A stretch of 47,496 bases of DNA from Phycisphaeraceae bacterium (GCA_028284925.1 JANQQT010000238.1:1-47496); one strand, 5' to 3'. Numbered from the stretch's first letter, positions 1 through 10,189 are shown. Translations and numbers: made by a program. The notes: generated by a model not told the origin, from the sequence alone.

Positions 1-2
1 TT

Positions 3-185
3 GAGGCGGGGCTTGCGGGATTGCCTGTGGAGCAGCGGGAGGTGATTGTGATGAAGATCTGGGGCGGATTGACGTTTGAGAAGATTGGCAATGTTTTGGG
101 GGCGTCGATGAATACGGCGGCGTCGCGTTATCGGTACGGGTTGAAGGCGTTGAAGGAAAGTCTTTCAGAGGAGTTGGTCGCATGA
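3..185 (+). CDS. ECF-type RNA polymerase sigma factor, C-terminal part (region 4), truncated by window edge
   Basis: Only the last 60 codons are present; the gene begins before the window. The visible peptide contains LPVEQREVIVMKIWGGLTF followed by EKIGNVLGASMNTAASRYRY. This is the helix-turn-helix of sigma-70 region 4, which contacts the -35 element, and the AASRYRYGLKALK ending is typical of planctomycetal ECF sigma factors. The stop codon overlaps the start of the next gene (ATGA, positions 182-185), so the two are probably translationally coupled. That arrangement is usual for an ECF sigma factor with its membrane regulator. The promoter and target genes cannot be seen. The family call is firm; the ECF subgroup is not determined. 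Confidence 0.85.
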   Translation, partial: EAGLAGLPVEQREVIVMKIWGGLTFEKIGNVLGASMNTAASRYRYGLKALKESLSEELVA

Positions 186-616
186 ATGACTGGATGAAGG
201 AATTTGAAGAGGAACTGGGTGGATTGAAGCCGGTGGAGCCTGGGGAGAGGGTGCGGGAGGGGATTGGGGCTGCGTTGGATGGTGAGGATGGGTTTGAGGG
301 TGGTGGTGTGTTCAGGTTGGTGATGGCGATGGGTATGGCTGCGGTGTTTGCATTGGCGGGGGCGCTGGCGATGAATTTTGGGGGGATGGGGGAAGGAGAG
401 GTTGTGGGTGGTGGAGGAGGTGGGGAGATTGTGAAGAAGAAGGTTGGGGATGTTGAGGCGGAGGTGGTGGATGTTGGGCCGACGGTGTTGGCGTATCGTC
501 GGGCGTGGGATCGGTCGCCTGAGGCATTTGAGGCGTTGCTGGATCATCATGCGTTGACGCTAGGGGGTGAGGCGGCGGCAGGTGGGAATCGTTTGAGGGA
601 TTTTTTCAAGAAATAG
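182..616 (+). CDS. Small single-pass membrane protein, probable anti-sigma-like partner of the upstream sigma factor
   Basis: This 144-residue protein starts at the ATG that overlaps the sigma-factor stop. It has an acidic cytoplasmic N-terminus (MNDWMKEFEEELGGLKPVEP), one hydrophobic stretch at about residues 42-62 (VFRLVMAMGMAAVFALAGAL), a Gly/Glu-rich linker, and a C-terminal tail with RRAWDRSPEAFEALLDHHA. I see no zinc-binding anti-sigma motif (HxxxCxxC), so it is not a classical ZAS protein. The role is inferred from the ATGA coupling, the topology and the common planctomycetal order sigma, small membrane protein, secreted protein. It could instead be an unrelated membrane protein. Confidence 0.7.
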   Translation: MNDWMKEFEEELGGLKPVEPGERVREGIGAALDGEDGFEGGGVFRLVMAMGMAAVFALAGALAMNFGGMGEGEVVGGGGGGEIVKKKVGDVEAEVVDVGPTVLAYRRAWDRSPEAFEALLDHHALTLGGEAAAGGNRLRDFFKK

Positions 617-636
617 CAAATTAAGGAGTTATGGAT

Positions 637-1761
637 ATGCGTGTTGGACGAAGCGAGTTGGTTTGCGTTTGTGTTTTGGGTTTGATGGTTTGCGGTGGTG
701 TGCGGGGTGATGAGGGGGAGCGGAAGTTGGGTGTGAATGCGGCGTTGCAATATTGGGCGGGGTTTGCGTTGATGCCCAAGCTGGAGAAGGGGGAGCTTGA
801 GATGATGGATAATTGGAAGGCATTGGAGGTTGATGGTAAGGCGCGAAGGGTTGTGGGGAAGTATTCGCGTAGTTTGAAGTATTTGCATCGGGGGGCAGAG
901 ATTGAGGTTTGTGACTGGGGGTTTGATTTTAAGTTGGGGCCTCTGTTGGAGATGCCGCATTTGGGTAAGGCGCGGCAGTTGGCCCGTGCCGCGGCTTTGC
1001 GAGCGCGGATTCATTTCAAGGATGGTCAAGGCGGAGAGGCGATGAAGGATTTGTCAGCGGTGATGAAGCTAGGGCGCGATATTGGGAAGGATCATCTTTT
1101 GATTACGGTGCTGATCCACTATGCATTGGATGCGATTGCGATTGAGCAGATTGCGGAGGGGTTTGATCGACTGGATGGGAAGAGCGCCAGGGGGTTGTTG
1201 GCGAAGATGAAGAAGTTGGGCAGGCCTCTCCAGATGAGTAAGGCGATTCGAGGGGAGCAGGTTCATTTTATCGGTTGGTTGAAGCGTACAGCCGACGAGA
1301 ATGACTTTAAGAAGTTGCAGAAAATAGTGGGTCCGATCGGTGGCGCGGGTGATGATGAGGCGGCGGCGAAGAAGGCCTTTATGAAGATGGTGGAGGGTAC
1401 GGACAAGATGTATGATGAGTTGCGACGGATTTATCAGCTTCCTTATGCGAAGTTTAAGAAGGCGCATGAGGCGTATGTGGATCGTATTGAAAAGTCGAAG
1501 AACGTGATTGCGCGGACGGTGCTACCGGCGGTGTCCATGATGCGGGTGGTGGAGACGAAGGCGCGGATATATCAGTTGATGCTGGTTGCGGCGTTGAGGT
1601 TGAAGGTTGAGGGGAAGGAGGGATTTGGGAAGGTTAAGGATCCGACTACGGGGAAGACGTTTGAGATGAAGTCGGACCGTGATGGGTTTACGCTTCGGTC
1701 GCCGTTCAAGTATCGTAAGAAGGCGGTGGAGTTGAGGTTTAAGCGAAAGTCGGTTTCGTGA
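637..1761 (+). CDS. Secreted alpha-helical protein of unknown function (planctomycetal family)
   Basis: The protein has about 374 residues. I chose ATG 637 rather than 631 because AAGGAG (623-628) is 8 nt from the former and only 2 nt from the latter. The N-terminus is a signal peptide (MRVGRSELVCVCVLGLMVCG, cleavage near GVRG/DEG). The mature part is helical and charged, with CDWGFDFKLGPLLEMPHLGK and repeated Ala/Leu helices that resemble TPR-like stacking. I recognise this pattern (CDWG...GPLL.LPHL.KAR.LAR) only as a conserved hypothetical family of planctomycetes. It lies 20 nt after the anti-sigma-like gene, so the three genes probably form one operon, and the protein may be an envelope target or sensor partner. 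No catalytic motif is seen. Confidence 0.75.
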   Translation: MRVGRSELVCVCVLGLMVCGGVRGDEGERKLGVNAALQYWAGFALMPKLEKGELEMMDNWKALEVDGKARRVVGKYSRSLKYLHRGAEIEVCDWGFDFKLGPLLEMPHLGKARQLARAAALRARIHFKDGQGGEAMKDLSAVMKLGRDIGKDHLLITVLIHYALDAIAIEQIAEGFDRLDGKSARGLLAKMKKLGRPLQMSKAIRGEQVHFIGWLKRTADENDFKKLQKIVGPIGGAGDDEAAAKKAFMKMVEGTDKMYDELRRIYQLPYAKFKKAHEAYVDRIEKSKNVIARTVLPAVSMMRVVETKARIYQLMLVAALRLKVEGKEGFGKVKDPTTGKTFEMKSDRDGFTLRSPFKYRKKAVELRFKRKSVS

Positions 1762-1810
1762 TGGATGTATAGATGGTGCGGGGGAAGAGCGTGCGTGGTG
1801 GGAGTACTTT

Positions 1811-1852
1811 GTGGAAAGAAACAAGGCTCGCCGAATATTGGCGAGCCTTGTT
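1811..1852 (-). terminator. Rho-independent terminator of rpsA
   Basis: A perfect 13-bp stem (1820-1832 with 1840-1852, AACAAGGCTCGCC and its complement) has a 7-nt loop. On the minus strand it is followed by TTCTTTCC, a U-rich tract. It lies 29 nt beyond the rpsA stop. The convergent gene ending at 1761 may also use it, although no T-run directly follows the stem on the plus strand. Confidence 0.85.
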
Positions 1853-1880
1853 AATTGGTGGGACTTTTTTGTGCCGAGGG

Positions 1881-3776
1881 TTACTCTTTTGATTCGGCCT
1901 CGTCGGCGGATTCGTCGACGGTGGCTTCTTCAGAAGAAGCATCTTCGGCTGGGGTTTCGGGTTGGGGCTCTGCTTCGGCATCACCGGCGGAAGCGGAGGA
2001 GCCACCGACCTGGGCGCCACCTGCGCCGAAGGAGATTTTGTCCGTACCCATGATGGCATCGTGGCCTTCCATACCACCGCGTTGGGGTCCTGCGGCGACG
2101 GTGGGTGTGGCGGCGTCATCATCGTCATCGCCGAATGACCCGATCTGGGCACGTTTGAGGGAGAGACCGATTTTGCGCTCTTCCATGTCGACGCGGAGGA
2201 TCTTGACTTCGACTTCCTCATTGACCTTGACGATGTCCTGGGGACTTTCGACCTTGTGGTCGGCGAGTTCGGATATGTGAAGGAGACCTTCGAGATCGTC
2301 CTCGAGTTCGACGAAGACGCCGAAATTGGTGATCTTGGTAACCTGTCCGCTGACAACCATGCCGGGCTGGTAGTGAGTGGGGATGGCTTCAAGCCAGGGA
2401 TCTTCGGTGAGCTGCTTGACGCCGAGACTGATGCGTTGTTTGCTCTGATCGACTTCGAGGACAACGCACTGGACGGGCTCGTTTTTCTTGAGCACTTCGT
2501 TGGGGTGTGCGATTTTCTTGGTCCATGAGAGGTCTGACGCGTGGAGCATGCCGTCGATGCCGGGTTCGATCTCGACGAATGCCCCGTAGTTGGTGAGATT
2601 GCGGACGACGCCTTCGACGACGGTGCCGGGCGGGTACTTGTCGGCGACGAGATCCCAGGGGTTGGTTTCAGCCTGCTTGATGCCGAGGCTGATTTCCTGT
2701 TTGTTCTTGTTGACATCGAGGACGACGACTTCGATTTCCTCGCCGGCGGTGAGGATTTCGGAGGGGTGATTGACCCGACGTGTCCACGACATTTCTGAAA
2801 TGTGGACGAGTCCTTCGATGCCTTCCTGAAGTTTGATGAAGGCGCCGTAAGAGACGATGTTGACGACCGCTCCCTTGACCTTGAGGCCGACGGGGAACTG
2901 CTCCTCGATGGCGTCCCAGGGGTTGACTTCCTTCTGCTTGAGACCGAGAGCGATTTTTTCCTTGTCGCGATCGATGGAAAGGACGACGACTTCGATCTTG
3001 TCGTCGATCTTGAGAAGCTCTGAGGGGTGATTGATTCTGCCCCAGCTCATGTCGCTGATGTGGAGGAGGCCATCGAGACCGCCGATGTCGACGAATGCAC
3101 CGAAGTCTGCGATATTCTTGACGGTTCCTTCGACGCGGTCGTTCTCGTTGAGGGTGGAGAGTAGGGTTTCGCGCTGGACGGTACGTTTTTCCTCGACGAG
3201 TTTGCGACGGGAGATGACGATGTTGCGGCGTTCGGTATCGATCTTGAGGACCTGGGCGTCGATATCCTTGCCGATGAATATGCCGATGTCGGGAGGTCGG
3301 CGGATGTCGACCTGACTTGCGGGGAGGAAGACGGGTACGCCGATGTCGACGAGCAGGCCGCCCTTGATCTTTCTCATGACCTTGCCGCGGACTTCATCGC
3401 CTTCGGCTTTTTCGGTGATGATGCGTCCCCAGCCGCGGATGCGGTCGGCCTTTCTCTTGGAGAGACGGATGACGCCTGATTCGGCATCGAGTCCTTCGAG
3501 GAGGACTTCGAATTCATCGCCGGGTTTGACGGCACTGAAATCTTCAAATTCGCCCTTGTTGATGAGTCCTTCGCTTTTGAACCCGACGTCGATGACGACA
3601 TCATCGCCAGCGTTTCCGACGACCTTGCCCTGAAGGATGGCGCCTGGTGTGAATTCGGAGGACTGGCCCTCCATGAGCGAATCCATGTCACTGCTGAGCG
3701 TTTCGGCTTCGGTGAGCAGTGCGCTGTTGGTGATCTCATCGGTTTCGAGTTCTTTGAGTAAGTTAAAATCTACCAC
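1881..3776 (-). CDS. rpsA: 30S ribosomal protein S1
   Basis: This 631-residue protein has six S1 (OB-fold) RNA-binding domains, at about residues 43-110, 125-190, 210-280, 297-367, 384-454 and 471-541. Domains 3-6 carry the repeated signature VxNxxxYGAFVxxxxGxxGLxHxSxxSW. S1 binds mRNA on the small subunit and helps initiate translation. The start is GTG (3774-3776), with AAGGA about 8 nt upstream (AAAGGAAATTCTAAGTG). After domain 6 there is an acidic, low-complexity tail of about 90 residues (GDDDDDAATP... to ESADEAESKE), probably disordered and longer than in Proteobacteria. The gene is monocistronic: a terminator follows, and it is divergent from glnS. The identification is secure. Confidence 0.97.
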   Translation of the reverse strand: MVDFNLLKELETDEITNSALLTEAETLSSDMDSLMEGQSSEFTPGAILQGKVVGNAGDDVVIDVGFKSEGLINKGEFEDFSAVKPGDEFEVLLEGLDAESGVIRLSKRKADRIRGWGRIITEKAEGDEVRGKVMRKIKGGLLVDIGVPVFLPASQVDIRRPPDIGIFIGKDIDAQVLKIDTERRNIVISRRKLVEEKRTVQRETLLSTLNENDRVEGTVKNIADFGAFVDIGGLDGLLHISDMSWGRINHPSELLKIDDKIEVVVLSIDRDKEKIALGLKQKEVNPWDAIEEQFPVGLKVKGAVVNIVSYGAFIKLQEGIEGLVHISEMSWTRRVNHPSEILTAGEEIEVVVLDVNKNKQEISLGIKQAETNPWDLVADKYPPGTVVEGVVRNLTNYGAFVEIEPGIDGMLHASDLSWTKKIAHPNEVLKKNEPVQCVVLEVDQSKQRISLGVKQLTEDPWLEAIPTHYQPGMVVSGQVTKITNFGVFVELEDDLEGLLHISELADHKVESPQDIVKVNEEVEVKILRVDMEERKIGLSLKRAQIGSFGDDDDDAATPTVAAGPQRGGMEGHDAIMGTDKISFGAGGAQVGGSSASAGDAEAEPQPETPAEDASSEEATVDESADEAESKE

Positions 3777-4094
3777 TTAGAATTTCCTTTATTTCCTGTG
3801 CTCGTGCCCGGCTCGCCAACGCGACGAACAACAACGGGCCGCCGGATCGGGAGGGGGGGTCCTGACCGGCCTGGGTTGATGGATATCGGGCCGAACGTCG
3901 GCCCAGCTCTCGGTAAAGGAAGCCCATAGTTTACCCCGTGGATTTGGGGTGGACCAGTTCTCAGAGGTTGAGAGGGAGGATAAAACCCTTGATTTGGTAT
4001 GAATTGAGTATGAGGGGGAGGGAGGTGAGGCTTTCCTATGGTGAGGGCGGGGGCTATTCTTGTGCTCTGACACCTGAAACCGGAATTTTGACGA
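3777..4094. promoter_or_regulatory. Divergent rpsA/glnS intergenic region with a hairpin in the rpsA leader
   Basis: These 318 nt separate the rpsA and glnS starts and must hold both promoters, but I could not identify a convincing -35/-10 pair for either. A perfect 7-bp stem with a 3-nt loop (GGGCCGA at 3888-3894, TCGGCCC at 3898-3904) falls in the presumed rpsA leader. S1 represses its own mRNA through leader structure in Gammaproteobacteria, so an autoregulatory role is possible, but this is inference. For glnS the only Shine-Dalgarno-like match is GGAA at 4082-4085, 9 nt before the ATG. Confidence 0.35.
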
Positions 4095-5777
4095 ATGAGT
4101 ACCGAGACGGAAAAGGCCCAGGGTAATTTTATTGTGACAGCGGTGGAGGAGGATCTGGAGTCGGGTCGGTTTGAGCGTCCGGTTGTGACGCGCTTTCCGC
4201 CGGAGCCGAACGGGTTTTTGCATATTGGTCATGTGAAGGCGATCTGCATTAATTTCGGGATTGGTGAGCGGTTTGGGGGGCCGACCCACTTGCGGTTTGA
4301 TGATACGAATCCGGTGAAGGAGGAGCAGCGTTACATTGATGCAATTAAGGAAGACATTGCGTGGCTGGGTTTTGACTGGGGGGAGCATGAGTATTACGCA
4401 TCTGATTATTTTCAGCAGCTATATGAGTGGGCGGTGAAGCTGATTGAGGATGGGAAAGCGTATGTGGATGATCAGACGATTGATGAGATTCGTGAGCATC
4501 GGGGGACGTTGACGCGTCCCGGTGTGGATTCACCTTATCGTGATCGTTCGGTTGAGGAGAATCTGGATCTGTTTGAGCGGATGAAGGCCGGGGAGTTTGA
4601 AGATGGATCGAAGGTGTTGCGTGCGAAGATTGATATGGGGTCGCCGAATATGAATTTTCGTGATCCTGTGATGTATCGGATCCTGAAGGCGACGCATCAT
4701 CGGACGGGGGATGACTGGTGTATCTACCCGATGTATGACTATGCGCATGGGCAATCGGATTCGTATGAGAAGATTACGCATTCGCTATGTTCGATTGAGT
4801 TTGAAGATCATCGGCCTCTTTATGAGTGGTTTATTGAGGCGTTGGGGATTTTTCCATCGCGCCAGATTGAGTTTGCGCGGTTGAATGTGACGCATGTGAT
4901 TACGTCGAAGCGGAAGCTGCGTCAGTTGGTGGAAGAGGGGATTGTGGATGGTTGGGATGATCCGCGCATGCCGACGGTTGCGGCGATGCGTCGGAGGGGT
5001 TATCCGGCGATGGCGATTCGGGAATTCTGTGATGGGGTAGGGGTTGCGAAGCGACCTAACACGATTGATTATGCGCGGTTGGAGTTTCATGTCCGTGAGC
5101 ATTTGAACAAGAGGGCGAATCGCGTGATGGCGGTGCTTGATCCTTTGAAGGTGGTGATTGAGAATTACCCGGAAGGTCAGGTTGAGAAGATGGAGGCGGT
5201 GAATAATCCGGAGGATGAGGGGGCGGGTGTTCGTGAAGTTCCTTTCAGTAGGGAGCTTTACATTGAGCGGGCGGACTTTATGGAAGACCCACCTAAGAAG
5301 TTTTTTCGACTTGGTCCGGGTCGTGAGGTTCGGTTGCGTTATGGGTATTGGGTGACGTGTACGGATGTGATCAAGGATGAATCGGGTGAGGTTGTTGAGC
5401 TGCGGTGTACTTATGATCCGGAGACGCGCGGGGGGAATTCGCCGCCGGATGGTCGGAAGGTTAAGGGGACGTTGCATTGGGTTTCGGCAGCGCATGCGCT
5501 GGATGCCAAGGTGAATTTGTATGAGCATCTGTTGCCGGAGGATCCGAGTGAGGGCGGTGGGGATGAGGATTGGATTGCGGGTGTGAATCAGGACTCTTTG
5601 AAGGTTGTCGAGGCGAAGGTTGAGCCTGTGCTGGGAGAAGCGAAAGCGGGTGAGTTTTATCAGTTTGAGCGGACGGGTTACTTCACACCGGATACGAAGA
5701 GTACGGAAGGTGGGTTGGTGTTTAATCGGACTGTGGGGTTGCGTGATACGTGGGCGAAGATGCAGAAGAAGGGGTGA
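4095..5777 (+). CDS. glnS: Glutaminyl-tRNA synthetase
   Basis: This class I aminoacyl-tRNA synthetase charges tRNA-Gln with glutamine using ATP, in the cytoplasm. Its 560 residues match the length of the E. coli enzyme. The HIGH motif is in [15 protein letters not shown] (residues 36-50), and [12 protein letters not shown] follows. The KMSKS-equivalent is VITSKRKL near residues 270-275, where E. coli has [15 protein letters not shown] and [14 protein letters not shown] are conserved, and the two anticodon-binding beta-barrels end with [13 protein letters not shown]. These features separate it from the non-discriminating GluRS. Bacterial GlnRS is patchily distributed and thought to derive from eukaryotes by transfer. 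The gene is divergent from rpsA and followed by a short gap. The call is secure. Confidence 0.97.
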   Translation: MSTETEKAQGNFIVTAVEEDLESGRFERPVVTRFPPEPNGFLHIGHVKAICINFGIGERFGGPTHLRFDDTNPVKEEQRYIDAIKEDIAWLGFDWGEHEYYASDYFQQLYEWAVKLIEDGKAYVDDQTIDEIREHRGTLTRPGVDSPYRDRSVEENLDLFERMKAGEFEDGSKVLRAKIDMGSPNMNFRDPVMYRILKATHHRTGDDWCIYPMYDYAHGQSDSYEKITHSLCSIEFEDHRPLYEWFIEALGIFPSRQIEFARLNVTHVITSKRKLRQLVEEGIVDGWDDPRMPTVAAMRRRGYPAMAIREFCDGVGVAKRPNTIDYARLEFHVREHLNKRANRVMAVLDPLKVVIENYPEGQVEKMEAVNNPEDEGAGVREVPFSRELYIERADFMEDPPKKFFRLGPGREVRLRYGYWVTCTDVIKDESGEVVELRCTYDPETRGGNSPPDGRKVKGTLHWVSAAHALDAKVNLYEHLLPEDPSEGGGDEDWIAGVNQDSLKVVEAKVEPVLGEAKAGEFYQFERTGYFTPDTKSTEGGLVFNRTVGLRDTWAKMQKKG

Positions 5778-6006
5778 GGTCTCTTGAGCGGGTGAGTGAA
5801 TGATGTGTTTGCTGTTAAGACGTGTAACAAGGGATTGCTATATCGTTGACGTTGATTTTGGGTCTTTGTATTTTCCAAGTGCTTCACGATTCAAGAAGTG
5901 AATTGGGCGATGTTCGTCGGGTTCAGCAGAGAATGCTTATAGAGAGTGTATATGTCAAAATTTCGCCGGCTGAGTGAGGCCAGGCCGGCTGTATTGGAGA
6001 TTTGTA

Positions 6007-6945
6007 GTGTTCAGACATTTAGTAGTTTCGTTGTTTGTTTTGGTAGTTTTCAGGGGTGTTGCGAGTGGGCAGTTTACGACGGTGATTGATGTGCCGCCGG
6101 ATGTAGCGCCGGGCAGTATTGGGTCGGATACGCAGGTGAATTTGTTTGCAGGTGGGGCGTTGGGTGATGGATTTGAGATGGGCGCTTCGGATGGGTCGAG
6201 TACGAATTTGGAGTTGAATATTTTCGGCGGGACGGTGGGAATGGATTTTCAGTCATACGGAGGGGTGGTGAATATCCGAGGCGGATTATTCAATGGGGAT
6301 AATCATCGGTTCCGGAATACGACGGTGAGTGTATTGGATGGGTCGCTTGGGAGTGATTTTTGGATAGAGGATGGGAGTGTGATTCATGTGCTGGGTGGGA
6401 CGGTTGGGAATGACCTGATCATTGAAAGCGGCGGTCGAGCAAATATTCTGAGTGGGAATATTGATATCAATGTTGACGTAGCAGGCGGTCAGATTGATAT
6501 TTTTGCGGGTGAGGTTGATATGAACGTTGAGACCGGCGGCGTGGCGAACATCTGGGGTGGTGAGAATGAGACGGATATTGAGGACGGCGGCCACGCGAAC
6601 GTGCATGGCGGCTCATTCCCCCTGCCGATGTTTGCGGAGGCGGGCAGTAGCGTACGGATTTTCGGCACATCTTTTTTGCTGGATGGGCAAGCCATTGTCG
6701 GACTTAACGGCATTGGGGATACGGTGGAGATCTTGGCACGTGATGGGGCGGCGCTGAGTGCAACGTTGCGGGATGGGACGCGGCGGGATTTTGTCTTGAA
6801 CTCCTTGCTCGTCAGCGGGGAGGATCGATTTGATATGGCGGCGCAACTGGAAGTGACTCTTGCGACGGCGATACCTGAGCCGAGTGCGTTGATTGTTTTT
6901 GGATTGCTGGCGTTGCCGCGACGTGGACGGCGGAGGGTGGGGTAA
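6007..6945 (+). CDS. Secreted PEP-CTERM protein with short beta-type repeats
   Basis: The exported protein has about 312 residues. I chose GTG 6007 because GGAGA (5996-6000) is 6 nt upstream, and it leaves a compact signal peptide (MFRHLVVSLFVLVVFRGVAS before GQF). A GTG at 5974 would add 11 residues without a visible ribosome-binding site. The middle has short imperfect repeats of the type GGTVGxDxxxxxGxxxNIxGG, for example GGTVGNDLIIESGGRANILS and DVETGG-type turns, as in right-handed beta-solenoids. The C-terminus is a PEP-CTERM signal: IPEPSALIVFGLLALP followed by RRGRRR. The known role of that signal is recognition by an exosortase during export of matrix or surface proteins. No exosortase lies in the window. 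It converges with pntB. Confidence 0.85.
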   Translation: MFRHLVVSLFVLVVFRGVASGQFTTVIDVPPDVAPGSIGSDTQVNLFAGGALGDGFEMGASDGSSTNLELNIFGGTVGMDFQSYGGVVNIRGGLFNGDNHRFRNTTVSVLDGSLGSDFWIEDGSVIHVLGGTVGNDLIIESGGRANILSGNIDINVDVAGGQIDIFAGEVDMNVETGGVANIWGGENETDIEDGGHANVHGGSFPLPMFAEAGSSVRIFGTSFLLDGQAIVGLNGIGDTVEILARDGAALSATLRDGTRRDFVLNSLLVSGEDRFDMAAQLEVTLATAIPEPSALIVFGLLALPRRGRRRVG

Positions 6946-6955
6946 AGAGAGGGAA

Positions 6956-8422
6956 TCAGGCGCGTAACTGAGAGAGGATGCCATCGACGGATGCTTTGGC
7001 GTCGCCGAAGAGCATTCGGGTATTTGATTTGTAGAAGAGGGGGTTGTCGACACCGCTGTAACCGGCGCCCATGGAGCGTTTGAAGACGATGACGTCGGTC
7101 GCTTCCCATGCGTGGATGACGGGCATGCCGTAGATTGGGCTGCCCATGTCGTCGTTTGCGGAGGGGTTGACGATGTCGTTGGCACCGATGACGAGGACGA
7201 TGTCCGTTTCGGGCATGTCTTCGTTGATTTCATCCATTTCGAGGACGATGTCGTAGGGGACTTTTGCCTCGGCAAGAAGGACGTTCATATGGCCGGGGAG
7301 TCGGCCTGCGACGGGGTGGATTGCGAATCGGACCTGTGCACCTGCATCCCGGAGCAGGTTGGTGATTTCGTAGACACCGTGTTGTGCCTGGGCGACGGCC
7401 ATGCCGTAGCCGGGGATGATGACGACGTTCTTCGCTTGTTTAAGAAGGCCGCCGACTTCTTCGGTGGAGGTTTGTGTGATTTCGCCTTCGATATGGGATG
7501 AGCCGTTTGAGCCGTTGCCGTTGGTTGCGCCGAACCCACCGAAGATGACGTTAACGATGGACCGGTTCATGGCGCGGCACATGATGTAGGAGAGGATTGC
7601 GCCGGATGAGCCGACGAGTGCACCGACGACAATGAGGAGGTCGTTGCCGAGCATGAAGCCGGTGGCGGCGGCGGCCCAGCCGGAGTATGAGTTGAGCATG
7701 GAGACGACGACGGGCATGTCGGCGCCGCCGATGGACATAACAAGGTGATAGCCGAGGAAGAGGGCGATGAGCGTCATGACGAGGAGCGCCCATGTACCTT
7801 CCGAGGGAGAATTCGCGGCGAGGAAGGGGAGTACAAGGCCTATGGAGGCGATGAGCATGGCGAGGTTGATGAAATGGCGGCCGGGTAGCATGAGTGGCTT
7901 GGAGGCGATTTTTCCGCGGAGTTTTCCATAGGCGATGACGGAGCCTGTGAAGGTAATTGCGCCAATCCAGACGCCGAGGTAGACTTCGATGTTGTGGATG
8001 TTCGCTTCGACGGAGCCTGGCTTAAGTGGGTTGCGAGGGGCGAGGTATCCGCTGATGCCGACGAGAACGGCGGCTAGTCCGACGAAGCTGTGGAGGATCG
8101 CGACGAGTTCCGGCATGGAGGTCATGCCGACGCGAGCGGCGAGGGTTATGCCGATGCCGGAGGCGATGACCATCGCGGTGATGATGATTCCGTATCCGCC
8201 GCCTTCGGTAACCAGCGGGTGGAAGAATGTGGCGATGAGGGCAATGGTCATGCCGACGATGCCGTACCAGTTTCCGCGTCGGGCGGTTTCCTGCGTAGAG
8301 AGTCCGCCGAGGCTCATGATGAAGAGTACGGCTGCGATGATGTATGCAGCGGTGAGCAGGCCGGGCGTGGATGCGGCGGCGCCGAGGGTGTGTGTCGAGA
8401 TGAATTGCTCGAGTGAGAGCAT
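6956..8422 (-). CDS. pntB: NAD(P) transhydrogenase subunit beta
   Basis: This 488-residue subunit forms the proton-translocating transhydrogenase with PntA. The complex moves hydride between NADH and NADP+ in the inner membrane at the expense of the proton gradient. The N-terminal part has about eight to nine membrane segments (domain II), including [20 protein letters not shown] and the conserved [20 protein letters not shown]. The C-terminal NADP-binding domain III (residues from about 315) contains [40 protein letters not shown] and [11 protein letters not shown] variable glycine/serine linker ([13 protein letters not shown]) sits between them. The gene starts 11 nt after the pntA stop, so the two are cotranscribed. 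The length matches the family, and the call is secure. Confidence 0.97.
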   Translation of the reverse strand: MLSLEQFISTHTLGAAASTPGLLTAAYIIAAVLFIMSLGGLSTQETARRGNWYGIVGMTIALIATFFHPLVTEGGGYGIIITAMVIASGIGITLAARVGMTSMPELVAILHSFVGLAAVLVGISGYLAPRNPLKPGSVEANIHNIEVYLGVWIGAITFTGSVIAYGKLRGKIASKPLMLPGRHFINLAMLIASIGLVLPFLAANSPSEGTWALLVMTLIALFLGYHLVMSIGGADMPVVVSMLNSYSGWAAAATGFMLGNDLLIVVGALVGSSGAILSYIMCRAMNRSIVNVIFGGFGATNGNGSNGSSHIEGEITQTSTEEVGGLLKQAKNVVIIPGYGMAVAQAQHGVYEITNLLRDAGAQVRFAIHPVAGRLPGHMNVLLAEAKVPYDIVLEMDEINEDMPETDIVLVIGANDIVNPSANDDMGSPIYGMPVIHAWEATDVIVFKRSMGAGYSGVDNPLFYKSNTRMLFGDAKASVDGILSQLRA

Positions 8423-8433
8423 GTTGCGTAGGC

Positions 8434-10002
8434 CTATTTCCTGAACATGCGGAGCATGCGTTGTGTGACGGCAAAACCGCCGGTGACATTAATCATGGCG
8501 ACGAATATGGCGATTCCGGCGAGGATGTTTGGTGTAGAGAAGTTGTTGTCGGAGACTTGTATGACGGCGCCAACGATGATGATTCCGCTGATGGCGTTGG
8601 TGACGGCCATAAGGGGTGTGTGGAGTGCGGGTGTGACGTTCCAGACGACCTGCCAGCCGACGAAACATGCGAGTACGAAGACGGTGAGGTGTTGGAGGAA
8701 GTCGGGTGGCGCGAAATGGCCGACGAGGCCAAGGAGACCGGCGGCGGCGCCTCCGAAGATGCTGATTTGGGTTGCCTTTTTGGCGGGCGACGCCTGGGGT
8801 GGTTCCGCGGGAGGGGTTTCGACGAGGCCGGTGTGGGCCTGTTTACGGCCTTCGTTGAGTAGGGGAGGGGCGGGCCAGGTGATCATGCCTTCGTGGGTGA
8901 CGAGGGTTCCGCGAATCACTTCGTCCTGCATGTCGATGGCGAGATTGCCATCCTCGGTCATGTCATCGATAAGGTGGTAAAGATTTGTGGCGTAGAGCTG
9001 GCTGGATTGTGTGGGGACGCGTGAGGTGAGGTCGGTGAGGCCGATGATGGAGACTCCGTATTTTGTGACGACCTCTTCGGGTTCGGTGAGTGCGCAGTTA
9101 CCACCCTGTGCGGCGGCCATATCGACGATGACCGAGCCTTCCTTCATGGATTTGACCATGCCGGCGGTGATAAGCTCGGGCGCTTTCTTACCGGGGATGA
9201 GGGCTGTGGTGATGATGATGTCGACTTCCATGGCCTGTTGGGCAAAGAGTTCCATTTCGGCTGCGATGTACTCTTTGGACATGACTTTGGCGTAGCCGCC
9301 TCCGCCTTCGCCATCTTCGTCGAGTTCGACTTTGAGATCGAGAAACTCTGCGTTGAGGCTTTTGACCTGATCTGCGACTTCGGGTCGTGTATCGAAGGCC
9401 CGGACCACGGCGCCGAGTGAGACGGCGGTGCCGATGGCGGCGAGACCTGCGACCCCTGCGCCGATGACGAGGACTTTCGCGGGAGGTACGTTGCCGGCGG
9501 CGGTGACCTGTCCGGTGAAGAATCTGCCGAAGTGGTGTGCAGCTTCAATGACGGCTCGGTAGCCGGCAATGTTGGCCATGGAGCTGAGTGCATCGAGTTT
9601 TTGTGCCCTTGAGATGCGGGGTACGCAGTCCATGGAGAGTGTGGTGACTTTTTTTTCGCGGAGGCGCTCGAGCATTTCCTTGTTCTGGGCTGGCCAGATG
9701 AAACACATGAGGGCGGTTTCTTCGCGGAGGAGGTCTATCTCGTGGATGTTTGAATCAGAATGGTATTGTTCGGGGGCGCGAACCTTGAGGATGAGGTCGG
9801 CTTTTTCCCAGACTTCGCGGGCGGATTCCGCGACGGTGGCGCCAACTTCGGCATATGCGGCGTCGGGGAATTTGGCAAGCTCGCCTGCGCCGGCTTCGAC
9901 GATGACTTCGTGGCCGAGCTTGCGCAGGCGAATAACGGAGTCCGGAGTAGCGGCGACACGTTTTTCGCCGGGGAAGACCTCTTTAGGCACACCAATGAGC
10001 AT
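8434..10002 (-). CDS. pntA: NAD(P) transhydrogenase subunit alpha
   Basis: This 522-residue subunit has the full E. coli-like architecture rather than the split alpha-1/alpha-2 form. Residues 1 to about 380 form the NAD(H)-binding domain I, related to alanine dehydrogenase: [36 protein letters not shown], the dinucleotide fold [18 protein letters not shown], and [18 protein letters not shown] Pro-rich linker ([15 protein letters not shown]) leads to four C-terminal membrane helices such as [16 protein letters not shown] and [14 protein letters not shown]. It is the first gene of the pntAB operon. GGAG lies 13 nt before the ATG, a weak spacing, and I found no firm promoter. The identification is secure. 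Confidence 0.97.
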   Translation of the reverse strand: MLIGVPKEVFPGEKRVAATPDSVIRLRKLGHEVIVEAGAGELAKFPDAAYAEVGATVAESAREVWEKADLILKVRAPEQYHSDSNIHEIDLLREETALMCFIWPAQNKEMLERLREKKVTTLSMDCVPRISRAQKLDALSSMANIAGYRAVIEAAHHFGRFFTGQVTAAGNVPPAKVLVIGAGVAGLAAIGTAVSLGAVVRAFDTRPEVADQVKSLNAEFLDLKVELDEDGEGGGGYAKVMSKEYIAAEMELFAQQAMEVDIIITTALIPGKKAPELITAGMVKSMKEGSVIVDMAAAQGGNCALTEPEEVVTKYGVSIIGLTDLTSRVPTQSSQLYATNLYHLIDDMTEDGNLAIDMQDEVIRGTLVTHEGMITWPAPPLLNEGRKQAHTGLVETPPAEPPQASPAKKATQISIFGGAAAGLLGLVGHFAPPDFLQHLTVFVLACFVGWQVVWNVTPALHTPLMAVTNAISGIIIVGAVIQVSDNNFSTPNILAGIAIFVAMINVTGGFAVTQRMLRMFRK

Positions 10003-10147
10003 AGTTGCGTCGAATCTCCAATCCGTGGGGTGGGTATGCTAATGATCGGTCATTCGCCAATCCATTTTTGGTGAATAATTCGATGTTTTATGTCAAAAAT
10101 TTTGGTCAAGGTCCACTAATGTGGAGGGTGAGGGGTGGTTATGGGGC

Positions 10148-10189
10148 AAAAAGAAAGACGCTTCACCTAACGAGGAGTGAAACGTCTTT
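10148..10189 (-). terminator. Rho-independent terminator of gap
   Basis: A 13-bp stem with one mismatch (10154-10166 with 10177-10189) has a 10-nt loop. On the minus strand it is followed by CTTTTTG. It lies 26 nt beyond the gap stop codon, in the right orientation and position for that gene. Confidence 0.85.

Noticed and set aside
1739-2716. Long open frames antisense to rpsA and to other G- or C-skewed genes
   Set aside because: They have low-complexity Ser/Pro/Arg-rich translations, no ribosome-binding sites, and are explained by the strong strand skew of the real genes opposite.
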